Shown one piece after another: positions 7,641 through 14,661 of a stretch of DNA of 27,376 nucleotides. The stretch's first letter is position 1. Every line of letters starts with the position of its first letter. The notes below the pieces were generated by a model that searched no databases, was not told the DNA's origin, and worked only from the letters and a program-made list of their open reading frames with translations. Source of the stretch: JANYCG01 sp031428695 (GTDB lineage: Bacteria; Pseudomonadota; Gammaproteobacteria; Burkholderiales; Burkholderiaceae_C); the NCBI GenBank assembly GCA_031428695.1, contig JANOYE010000368.1:1-27376 (forward strand), in the 5' to 3' direction. Made by a program: the position numbers and the translations under genes.

Positions 7641-8606
7641 ATGAACCCAGTTGATCCGACCCCGGCACAGCGAGTCGTTTTTTGGCGCGACATGGTGCGA
7701 ATCCGTTCCTTTGAACGTGCCGCTTTGTACCAGTCGTCCATCGGAAAAGTCTATGGCGCGCTGCACAGTTACGAAGGGCAGGAGTCTTGCGCAGTTGGCA
7801 TCTGTGCGGCTTTGAAAAAGGGCGATTACGCAGCCTCCACCCACCGAGGGCATGGGCATTGCCTCGCTGTTGGCGCTCGTATGGATCGAATGATGGCGGA
7901 GTTGTTTGGCCGAATTGATGGTTATTGCAAAGGCAAGGGCGGCTCGTTGCACATTGCCGATCTTGGCGCGGGCATGCTCGGCGCGAACGGCATCGTTGGC
8001 GCGGGTTATGCCATTGCTGCCGGTGCCGCCCTGAATGCCAAGGTCAGCAAAAATGGCCGGGTTGCCGTGGTGTTTTTTGGCGATGGTGCCATTACGCGGG
8101 GAACCTTTCACGAAGTGATGAACATGGCATCTTTGTGGAAACTGCCGCTGCTGCTGGTGTGTGAAAACAATGGCTTGGCGCAATACGTTCCCACTTCGGA
8201 GACCATGGTGTTCAGCAGTGTTTCAGAGCTGGCCCTCAACTACAAAATGCCGGGCGTGCAGGTGGATGGCAACGACATTGACGCGGTGTATGGCGTGGCG
8301 TGTGAAGCGGTTGGCCGTGCGCGCAGCGGCAATGGCCCAACGTTGCTGGAGCTGAAAACCCAACGATTTCACGGGCACTCGTCGGGCGATCCGCAGGTGT
8401 ACCGCACCAAAGATCAAATCGAGGTTTTGCGCCAGACACGCGACCCGATTGCCCGACTGGAGACTGAGCTGATTGCAGAGGGGCATCTTGGCAACCGCGC
8501 CACGCTGCTTGAAGAAATTGACAGAGAAGTCGCGCAGGCCGTGGCGTTTGCCGAGGCCAGCCCCTACCCTGCCGACGAGGAATTGAGCAAGGACGTCTAC
8601 GCATGA
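7641..8606 (+). CDS. Thiamine-diphosphate-dependent dehydrogenase E1 component, alpha subunit
   Basis: This is a 321-aa E1-alpha of the acetoin/2-oxoacid dehydrogenase family, counted from the ATG at 7641 chosen for its GGAG at 7629-7632; a GTG at 7611 would add ten residues of unlikely N-terminus. The thiamine-diphosphate motif is present: G-D-G at 147-149 and E175-N176-N177, spaced as expected. The R-F-x-G-H-S-S-G-D phosphorylation-loop-like segment near residue 240 is also family-typical. With E1-beta it decarboxylates or cleaves the substrate and reductively acylates E2. Sequence character and short length fit AcoA-like proteins better than branched-chain E1-alpha, but whether the substrate is acetoin, another alpha-hydroxyketone or a 2-oxoacid is not settled. 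The stop overlaps the E1-beta start (ATGA). Confidence 0.92.
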   Translation: MNPVDPTPAQRVVFWRDMVRIRSFERAALYQSSIGKVYGALHSYEGQESCAVGICAALKKGDYAASTHRGHGHCLAVGARMDRMMAELFGRIDGYCKGKGGSLHIADLGAGMLGANGIVGAGYAIAAGAALNAKVSKNGRVAVVFFGDGAITRGTFHEVMNMASLWKLPLLLVCENNGLAQYVPTSETMVFSSVSELALNYKMPGVQVDGNDIDAVYGVACEAVGRARSGNGPTLLELKTQRFHGHSSGDPQVYRTKDQIEVLRQTRDPIARLETELIAEGHLGNRATLLEEIDREVAQAVAFAEASPYPADEELSKDVYA

Positions 8607-9610
8607 GCCCGTTCACATTGCGCGAAATCAGCTTCAAGGATGCGATCCGGGAGGCGCTGATGGAAGAGATGGAGCGCCAGCCGGGCATGGTCATCATTGG
8701 GGAAGACTTGTTGCCGGGTGGCGGCACCTTCGGCGTTCACTTAGGGTTTGGCGAGCGTTTTGGCGACCGCATGTTTGAGTCGCCGATTTCAGAGTCTGCC
8801 ATCGTCGGTGTTGCGCTGGGCGCGGCGATGACTGGCGGGCCCGCCGTGGCCGAGATCATGTATTCGGATTTCCTGGCCGTGTGTATGGACGAAATTGTCA
8901 ACCAGGCTGCAAAGATTCGCTACATGACGGGCGGCCAAGCCAGGGTGCCCTTGGTCATCCGCTCACCTATCGGCATGACCAAAGGTATTGCCGCACAGCA
9001 TTCTCAATCGCTGGAGGCCTGGTTTGCCCACATCCCGGGTCTGCGGGTGGCGATGCCGACCACGCCCGCGGATGCTAAGGGGCTATTGAAGTCTGCGCTG
9101 CGCGGCGAAGACCCGGTTGTCTTCCTTGAACCCAAGCTTCTCTACGGCACCAAGGGGTTGGTGTCAGACGACCCAGATTTGGTCATTCCATTCGGCCAGG
9201 CAAGTGTGGCCCGCCAAGGCGCTGACCTTTCCATCGTCGCCACCGGCCTGATGGTCTCTCGCACACTCCAGGCTGCAGCCCGCTTGCAGGAGAGCAGCAT
9301 TTCGGTGGAAGTGATTGACCCGCGCACCGTATCGCCCATTGACTGGGCCACGATTTTCGAGTCGGTTGAGAAAACCGGGCGTTTGCTCGTTGTGAATGAA
9401 GCCACCCTGGTGTGCTCGGTGGCCTCCGAGATTGCAGCCACGGTGGGCGAGCAGCGCTTTACCTCGCTCGACGGGCCGGTGCGCCGCCTCGGGTCGCCGT
9501 TCGTACCCAAGCCATCGACGCCAGGGCTGGAAAAACTGGCCTACCCCTCGGTTGACCAGATCGTCAATACGGCGCTGGAAATGATGCCGCGCAAACGCGT
9601 TGCCAAATAG
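8603..9610 (+). CDS. Thiamine-diphosphate-dependent dehydrogenase E1 component, beta subunit
   Basis: This 335-aa E1-beta has the transketolase-like pyrimidine domain in its N-terminal half: V-I-I-G-E-D-L near residue 32, F-E-S-P-I-S-E-S-A-I-V-G near residue 60, then D-F-L-A-V-C-M-D-E-I-V-N-Q-A-A-K. The C-terminal transketolase domain includes E-V-I-D-P-R-T-V-S-P-I-D. These are standard E1-beta landmarks and the length is normal. It overlaps the alpha-subunit gene by 4 bases, consistent with equimolar alpha2beta2 assembly. No E3 gene follows; the next gene is an SDR after 21 bp. Confidence 0.93.
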   Translation: MSPFTLREISFKDAIREALMEEMERQPGMVIIGEDLLPGGGTFGVHLGFGERFGDRMFESPISESAIVGVALGAAMTGGPAVAEIMYSDFLAVCMDEIVNQAAKIRYMTGGQARVPLVIRSPIGMTKGIAAQHSQSLEAWFAHIPGLRVAMPTTPADAKGLLKSALRGEDPVVFLEPKLLYGTKGLVSDDPDLVIPFGQASVARQGADLSIVATGLMVSRTLQAAARLQESSISVEVIDPRTVSPIDWATIFESVEKTGRLLVVNEATLVCSVASEIAATVGEQRFTSLDGPVRRLGSPFVPKPSTPGLEKLAYPSVDQIVNTALEMMPRKRVAK

Positions 9611-9631
9611 TAGAGAAAGGCAGTAATCAAG

Positions 9632-10411
9632 ATGAATCGGGTTCAAGGAAAAGTGGCATTGGTGACAGGCGCGTCCAGCGGGCTGGGCGAGGCGATTGCC
9701 CGGTTGTTGGCGAAACATGGTGCGACGGTGGTTCTCGCCGATTTGAATGAGGCCGCAGGAAAACGGGTGCTTCGCGACATCAAGACTGGCGGTGGCGACG
9801 GTTTGTTTGTGAAACTCGACGTGGTCGATGAAGCGCAATGGATCGGTGTGATGGCCAAGGTCAAAAAGAAATTCGGGCAATTGAACATAGCCGTCAATTG
9901 CGCTGGAACCAATATCGCGCGATCTTTTCCGACGGACACCACCTTGGCCGAATGGCGCGGCCTGATGGCCGTCAACCTCGATGGCGTGTTTCTCGGCACC
10001 AAACATGCCGTGGCGGCCATGCGGGGCAGCAACCCGGTGAACGGTTCGATCATCAATATTTCTTCAGTAATGGGGCTGGTGGGATTCGCCGATATTGCCG
10101 CCTACAACGCTTCCAAAGGGGGTGTAAGGCTTTACAGTAAATCGGTGGCGATTTCCTGCGCAGAGACGGGCCTGAATGTGCGGGTCAACACCGTGCATCC
10201 AGGCTTCATAGACACCCCGCTGCTGCGCAAATCGATGGCGCGTTTTGACGACCAGAATGAAGCCAATCGCATTTACAACGCGCTGCAACCGGTGGGCCAC
10301 ATCGGCACGCCGGAAGACATTGCGTATGGTGTTTTGTACCTGGCCTCGGACGAGTCGAAGTTCATGACCGGTTCTGAACTGGTGATTGATGGCGGATTCA
10401 CGGCGCGTTGA
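9632..10411 (+). CDS. SDR-family NAD(P)-dependent oxidoreductase
   Basis: This is a 259-aa classical SDR. T-G-A-S-S-G-L-G begins at residue 12, N-C-A-G replaces N-N-A-G, and the catalytic pair Y158 and K162 sits in Y-N-A-S-K after an N-I-S-S block that supplies the Ser. The C-terminus ends G-S-E-L-V-I-D-G-G-F-T-A-R, typical of cyclohexanol- or hydroxysteroid-type SDRs, though this does not fix the substrate. The AGAAAGG upstream of the ATG serves as ribosome binding site. It is the second of three SDRs in the window and lies between the E1/E2 complex and the NIPSNAP gene. Oxidation of an alcohol to the ketone used by the downstream BVMO is a reasonable guess. Confidence 0.9.
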   Translation: MNRVQGKVALVTGASSGLGEAIARLLAKHGATVVLADLNEAAGKRVLRDIKTGGGDGLFVKLDVVDEAQWIGVMAKVKKKFGQLNIAVNCAGTNIARSFPTDTTLAEWRGLMAVNLDGVFLGTKHAVAAMRGSNPVNGSIINISSVMGLVGFADIAAYNASKGGVRLYSKSVAISCAETGLNVRVNTVHPGFIDTPLLRKSMARFDDQNEANRIYNALQPVGHIGTPEDIAYGVLYLASDESKFMTGSELVIDGGFTAR

Positions 10412-10452
10412 TGCGCGGTTAGTTTGAGCGACTGAAATTAAAGGAGGACTCC

Positions 10453-10779
10453 ATGTTGTATGAACTGCGTATTTACCGTGCCATGCCGGGCAGAATGTTG
10501 GCCCTTCTCAAACGGTTTGAGACTAAAACCATCAAGATCTGGGAGCGCATGGGCATTCGGCAGGTTGGCTTCTGGACCACGATGATCGGGCCGTCCCATC
10601 TTGAAATGATCTACATGCTCGCCTGGGAGTCGCTTGAGGAGAAGCAGCGCAAATGGGATGCCTTTATGGCTGACCCGGAATGGCAGCAGGCTTGGGCGGA
10701 GTCTGAAAAAGACGGGATCATCGTGGCCAACGCCGCCACCTCGATCTTGAGCCCCACTAAATTCTCAGCCCTGCAATAA
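10453..10779 (+). CDS. NIPSNAP-family small protein
   Basis: This 108-aa protein begins M-L-Y-E-L-R-I-Y-R and contains the W-x-S-L-E-E-K-Q-x-K-W-D-A-F-x-x-D-P-E-W pattern, both characteristic of the NIPSNAP family (ferredoxin-like alpha/beta barrel dimers). It is preceded by a near-perfect Shine-Dalgarno, AAGGAGG at 10441-10447, five bases before the ATG, the strongest in the window, so it may be well expressed. Bacterial NIPSNAP proteins recur in catabolic operons, but their biochemical role is not established. No catalytic residues can be assigned. It is the last gene before the second copy of the shared upstream element. Confidence 0.85.
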   Translation: MLYELRIYRAMPGRMLALLKRFETKTIKIWERMGIRQVGFWTTMIGPSHLEMIYMLAWESLEEKQRKWDAFMADPEWQQAWAESEKDGIIVANAATSILSPTKFSALQ

Positions 10780-10808
10780 CGGATGAATTACGAATGGCAA
10801 ATTATTAA

Positions 10809-10860
10809 GGGAAAACCCTAGTATACTGATGAGTAGCCATTAATTACCATTGAGAATGTT
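10809..10860 (+). promoter_or_regulatory. Putative promoter/operator, copy 2 of the shared upstream element
   Basis: This sits in the 108-bp gap between the NIPSNAP and BVMO genes. It aligns without gaps to 820-871 (37 of 52 identical). The blocks are GGGAAwACCC (10809-10818), GTATACT (10821-10827), AGTA (10832-10835), TACCAT (10845-10850) and AGAAT (10853-10857). TATACT at 10822-10827 is again the best -10-like hexamer, giving a leader of about 50 nt. The gap is strikingly AT-rich compared with its surroundings, and no terminator hairpin is apparent between the NIPSNAP stop and this element. Confidence 0.55.
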
Positions 10861-10887
10861 AAAAATCCAATAGGTAAAGATCATCCG

Positions 10888-12513
10888 ATGAAGCCTGGAG
10901 CTGTTTCACTTGTTGATGTGGTCGTCGTTGGCGCTGGCTTTGGCGGCTTGTATGCGCTGCACAAGCTGCGCCAGGCTGGCTTCACCACGCGCGCGTTTGA
11001 AAAGGGCGGCGATGTGGGTGGCGTTTGGTACTGGAACCGCTATCCCGGCGCGCGTTGCGACGTGGAGAGCATGCAGTATTCGTTTTCCTTTGACGAAGAG
11101 TTGCAGCAAACTTGGCGCTGGCCAGAGCGTTTTGCGGCGCAACCAGAGATTCTGGCCTATGCCCAACATGTTGCCGAGCGGTTTGACCTGCGGCGCGACA
11201 TTTCGTTTGGCGATGGTGTGGCGGCGGCGCACTACGACGACGCGCAAGCGCTGTGGCATGTCCGCTCTGAGAAGGGTGAATCCGTCAGAGCCAGATTCTG
11301 CATTTTTGCCACCGGCTGTTTGTCAACCGCGCGTATGCCGGAGATTGACGGCATTCAAGACTTCAAAGGCAAGAGTTACCACACCGGCCACTGGCCGCAC
11401 GAGGGGGTGGATTTCACTGGGCAACGTGTTGGTGTGATCGGCACCGGCTCCTCGGGCATCCAGGCGATACCGGTGTTGGCGCAGCAGGCCAAAGAACTGG
11501 TGGTGTTCCAGCGAACCGCCAATTTCAGCATTCCGGCGCGCAACGCCCCCATGGACGACACCTACGAGCGCTCTTGGAAAGACAACTACGGCGCGTTGCG
11601 CCAACGCGCGCGCGACGACACCACCTCGGGCACGGTGTACGAAAAGGGCAAATTCAAGGCGCATGAGGTCGATCCGCAGTTTCGCCAAAGCGAATACGAG
11701 CGGCGTTGGAGGGGCGGCGGCGTGAGTTTCATGCACACCTTCAACGACTTGATGCTGGATGCCAAGTCGAACGTCTCGGCAGCGGAATTTGTTCGCAACC
11801 AGATTCGCGCGATTGTGCGAGACCCGCAGGTGGCTGAGCAGTTGGCCCCCAAAGACCACCCGATTGGCACCAAACGGATTTGTGTCGATACCGACTACTT
11901 TGCCACTTACAACCGCAGCAATGTCACATTGATAGACCTGAAGGCTGCCCCGATTGGGCGCATCACAAAAACCGGCTTGCAGACAGCAAACACGCACTAC
12001 GCGCTGGACAGCATCGTGTTTGCCACGGGTTTTGATGCCATGACGGGTTCTTTGTTGAAAGTGGACATTCGCGGGCGTGATGGACAGCGACTCGCCCAAG
12101 CATGGGAAGCCGGGCCGCGCACTTATCTGGGTCTGATGGCGGCAGGGTTCCCCAATCTGTTCATGGTGACCGGGCCGGGCAGCCCGTCGGTGCTGGCAAA
12201 CATGATTTTTGCCATAGAGCAGCATGTGGACTGGATTGTCGATTGCGTGAGCGCCTTGCGCAACAAAGGCGTGGCCACCATGGAAGCTGATGTGCAGGCG
12301 CAAGACCAATGGGTGGTTCACGTTAATGAGGTGGCAGACAAGACCTTGTTCAAGCAGGCGAATTCTTGGTACCTTGGCGCCAACGTGCCGGGCAAGCCGC
12401 GTGTCTTCATGCCTTACGCGGGCGGCGTGGTGCCCTACCGGAAAAAATGCGAGGAAGTGGCCGCCAATGGGTACCAGGGCTTTCAATTGCGGGCGCTTGC
12501 AACGCAAGATTGA
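10888..12513 (+). CDS. Type I Baeyer-Villiger monooxygenase (flavoprotein)
   Basis: This 541-aa protein has the full type I BVMO signature. The FAD-binding Rossmann motif G-A-G-F-G-G is at residues 15-20. The BVMO fingerprint F-K-G-K-S-Y-H-T-G-H-W-P is at 159-170, matching FxGxxxHxxxWP exactly. The second, NADPH-binding Rossmann motif G-T-G-S-S-G is at 185-190. The length matches cyclohexanone monooxygenase-like enzymes. Such enzymes insert oxygen next to a ketone carbonyl, giving an ester or lactone, with NADPH and O2. It heads the second block behind its own promoter-like element. Substrate range is not predictable; neighbouring SDRs could supply the ketone. An esterase is encoded at the far left of the window, but it is predicted to be extracytoplasmic. 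Confidence 0.95.
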   Translation: MKPGAVSLVDVVVVGAGFGGLYALHKLRQAGFTTRAFEKGGDVGGVWYWNRYPGARCDVESMQYSFSFDEELQQTWRWPERFAAQPEILAYAQHVAERFDLRRDISFGDGVAAAHYDDAQALWHVRSEKGESVRARFCIFATGCLSTARMPEIDGIQDFKGKSYHTGHWPHEGVDFTGQRVGVIGTGSSGIQAIPVLAQQAKELVVFQRTANFSIPARNAPMDDTYERSWKDNYGALRQRARDDTTSGTVYEKGKFKAHEVDPQFRQSEYERRWRGGGVSFMHTFNDLMLDAKSNVSAAEFVRNQIRAIVRDPQVAEQLAPKDHPIGTKRICVDTDYFATYNRSNVTLIDLKAAPIGRITKTGLQTANTHYALDSIVFATGFDAMTGSLLKVDIRGRDGQRLAQAWEAGPRTYLGLMAAGFPNLFMVTGPGSPSVLANMIFAIEQHVDWIVDCVSALRNKGVATMEADVQAQDQWVVHVNEVADKTLFKQANSWYLGANVPGKPRVFMPYAGGVVPYRKKCEEVAANGYQGFQLRALATQD

Positions 12514-12539
12514 TGCGCTGACAGTTCTGCAAAACTTTT

Positions 12540-13361
12540 ATGACCGACAACAAAACAAAAGACAGCTCGGGCCTTGCAGGCCGTGTTTGTGTGGTGACGG
12601 GTGGCGGCAGTGGCATCGGCCGCGCAATTTCGTTGGCATTGTCCAAAGAAGGCGCAAGAGTCGCGGTGTTGGATCTGAACACTTCGGGAGCCAATGAGAC
12701 GGTGGCGCTTATCATGGCCGACGGCGGCGTCGCGGCTGGGTATGCCTGCGACACGGCGGATGAGTCCAGCGTTTCCCGAGCAGCAGAGCAGAGCGCTGCT
12801 AAGTTTGGCCCTTGCGAAGTTTTGGTCAACAACGCAGGCATATTGCGGCCTGGCCCGTTGGATGTGCTTCCGCTTGAGCTGTGGAACCGTGTTTTGGCAG
12901 TCAATCTGACCGGCTATTTCATTTGCGCCCAAGCCTTTGGCAAACAAATGCGCAGCCAGGGCAAAGGAGCGATGGTGCATACCGCATCTATTGCGGCCAA
13001 CTACGCGACTGCTAACGCCGGCGCATACAGCGTTGCCAAGGCCGGCATCCAGATGTTGTCTCGACAGTTGGCGGTGGAGTGGGGCGTTTACGGCATTCGA
13101 AGTAATGTGGTGAACCCTGGTTTGATCGTCACACCCATGTCGCAGGTGTTTTACGAGCAACCAGGCGTGACCGAGCGGCGCAGCCAGGCGGTTCCCGCCG
13201 GCAGGGTTGGCGCGCCGGAAGACATCGCGCAGGCAGTGGTTTTCTTGGCAGGTGACCGGGCGGCCTACATCAGTGGTCAAGAGATCGCTGTGGACGGCGG
13301 TTTCACTCAGATGCTGATGAGTCTGATACCCCGCGTCGGATACGAGCGTGAGGCGAAATGA
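12540..13361 (+). CDS. SDR-family NAD(P)-dependent oxidoreductase
   Basis: This is a 273-aa classical SDR. The T-G-G-G-S-G-I-G cofactor motif lies near residue 20, N-N-A-G near residue 97, and the catalytic Y163 and K167 are in Y-S-V-A-K. The end Q-E-I-A-V-D-G-G-F-T-Q is followed by about 16 extra residues (M-L-M-S-L-I-P-R-V-G-Y-E-R), a small C-terminal tail beyond the usual SDR end that could shape the active site. No clear ribosome binding site precedes the ATG at 12540. It lies between the two flavin monooxygenases with a 26-bp gap on the left and essentially none on the right, so it probably acts on an alcohol or hydroxy intermediate in the same route. Confidence 0.9.
   Translation: MTDNKTKDSSGLAGRVCVVTGGGSGIGRAISLALSKEGARVAVLDLNTSGANETVALIMADGGVAAGYACDTADESSVSRAAEQSAAKFGPCEVLVNNAGILRPGPLDVLPLELWNRVLAVNLTGYFICAQAFGKQMRSQGKGAMVHTASIAANYATANAGAYSVAKAGIQMLSRQLAVEWGVYGIRSNVVNPGLIVTPMSQVFYEQPGVTERRSQAVPAGRVGAPEDIAQAVVFLAGDRAAYISGQEIAVDGGFTQMLMSLIPRVGYEREAK
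13350..13353 (+). promoter_or_regulatory. Ribosome binding site deciding the start of the second flavin monooxygenase
   Basis: GAGG lies nine bases before the ATG at 13363. An in-frame GTG at 13348, inside the end of the SDR gene, lacks such a site; the Rossmann strand begins directly after the ATG. Confidence 0.5.
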
Positions 13362-13362
13362 T

Positions 13363-14652
13363 ATGGTGCAACGCAGAGTTGCTGTGATTGGCGCGGGAGC
13401 AGCTGGGCTGTGCGCCGCCAAACACCTGCTTGCCAAAGGCATTGACGTTGTTGTGTATGAGTTGGGAACTTGCATTGGCGGGCTCTGGGTGTACGAAAAC
13501 GACAACGGGCTCAGCGGCGCTTACCAGTCGTTGCATGTCAACTCTGAAAACAAGGTCACGGCCTATAAAGACTTCCCGTTCGCCGACTCGGCGCCAATCT
13601 ATCCGGATCATGTGCAAATGGCACAGTACCTGGTGGACTATGCCGAGCGTTTTGACCTGCGCAGGCTCATCCGTTTCAGTTCGAAAGTGGTTGCGGTCGA
13701 ACGGGCTTCCGGTGGGGGCTGGGAGGTGACACTGGCCAACGAAACGCATGAGCGATTCAACGCGGTGGTTGTCGCCAGCGGGCACCAGGGCGTGCCAAGC
13801 CACCCACCGTTCGCAAAAGACTTCACGGCTGAGTATCTGCATTCACACAGCTATCGCGTGCCGGAGCCGTTCAAGGGGAAGGAGGTGTTGGTGGTGGGCG
13901 CCGGAAACAGCGCCTGCGACATCGCCTCGGACATATGCACAGTCACCGCCTCCACAACCATGGCGGCGCGTTCCCCAGTGTTGTTGATGCCCCGCATGTT
14001 TTTGGGCATGCCGACATCGCGGGTGTTGGGAAAAATCGAGAAACCCTGGATGCCGTGGGCGATTCGGCGGCGCATGCGGGAGTTGATTGCGCGCATTGCG
14101 CATGGTCGCATGGAGCAATGGGGCTTTGTGACACCGAAAACACGCACTCACCCAGCCGGCCACCATCTGTTGATCGGGCACTTCATCTGGAATCGGATCA
14201 AGGCCAAACCAGGCATCAAAAAAATTACTGGCGACGTGGTCACGTTTTCAGACGGTTCCGCCAAACGCTTCGACACCGTGATTGCCGCCACCGGGTATGA
14301 GGTTCATTTGCCGTTTCTTGGGGCGGAAATCTCGCCCATGAAGGGGCGCTGGCTGGAGCTCTATCGTCAAGTCGTCAAGCCAGGCGTGCCCGGAATCTAT
14401 TTCGTTGGCTTTTTCAATGTGAGCGGCGGCGGCAACATCCGCATGATGGACGACCAATGCGAGTGGGTGGCGGGGCTGGAAGCAGGCAACTTGGTTCTGC
14501 CCAGCTTACCTGCGATGAACCAGGCCATCCTCAAGGAGCGTGAGGCCATCACCCGCTTGTACCCGGACAGCCCGCGTTATGCGCTCGAACTTGACCCGCG
14601 TGTTTACCGCGCTTCACTGGCGGGCGAAATGCGCCGCGCCGCAACCGCTTAA
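13363..14652 (+). CDS. Flavin-containing monooxygenase (FMO/BVMO superfamily)
   Basis: This is a 429-aa protein counted from the ATG at 13363. The FAD motif G-A-G-A-A-G is at residues 10-15, and W-V-Y near residue 43 matches the FMO G-L-W-x-Y region. The NADPH motif G-A-G-N-S-A is at 179-184. The FMO fingerprint FxGxxxHxxxY is present at 154-164, but its Gly is replaced by A156 (F-T-A-E-Y-L-H-S-H-S-Y). The length is typical for bacterial FMOs and shorter than the BVMO two genes upstream. FMOs oxygenate N or S atoms, and some act as Baeyer-Villiger enzymes. Sitting directly after the SDR with its start two bases beyond the SDR stop, it belongs to the same operon. Which heteroatom or ketone it oxidises is unknown. 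Confidence 0.9.
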   Translation: MVQRRVAVIGAGAAGLCAAKHLLAKGIDVVVYELGTCIGGLWVYENDNGLSGAYQSLHVNSENKVTAYKDFPFADSAPIYPDHVQMAQYLVDYAERFDLRRLIRFSSKVVAVERASGGGWEVTLANETHERFNAVVVASGHQGVPSHPPFAKDFTAEYLHSHSYRVPEPFKGKEVLVVGAGNSACDIASDICTVTASTTMAARSPVLLMPRMFLGMPTSRVLGKIEKPWMPWAIRRRMRELIARIAHGRMEQWGFVTPKTRTHPAGHHLLIGHFIWNRIKAKPGIKKITGDVVTFSDGSAKRFDTVIAATGYEVHLPFLGAEISPMKGRWLELYRQVVKPGVPGIYFVGFFNVSGGGNIRMMDDQCEWVAGLEAGNLVLPSLPAMNQAILKEREAITRLYPDSPRYALELDPRVYRASLAGEMRRAATA

Positions 14653-14661
14653 GGAGATCGA

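Noticed and set aside
11323..12507. Long minus-strand open frame (394 codons) opposite the BVMO gene
   Set aside because: The plus strand carries an unmistakable type I BVMO; the antisense frame is rich in His/Arg/Ala in the way expected from GC skew and matches no family I know.
12483..13505. Minus-strand open frame (340 codons) opposite the third SDR and the FMO start
   Set aside because: It spans the junction of two well-supported plus-strand genes and has no domain signature.
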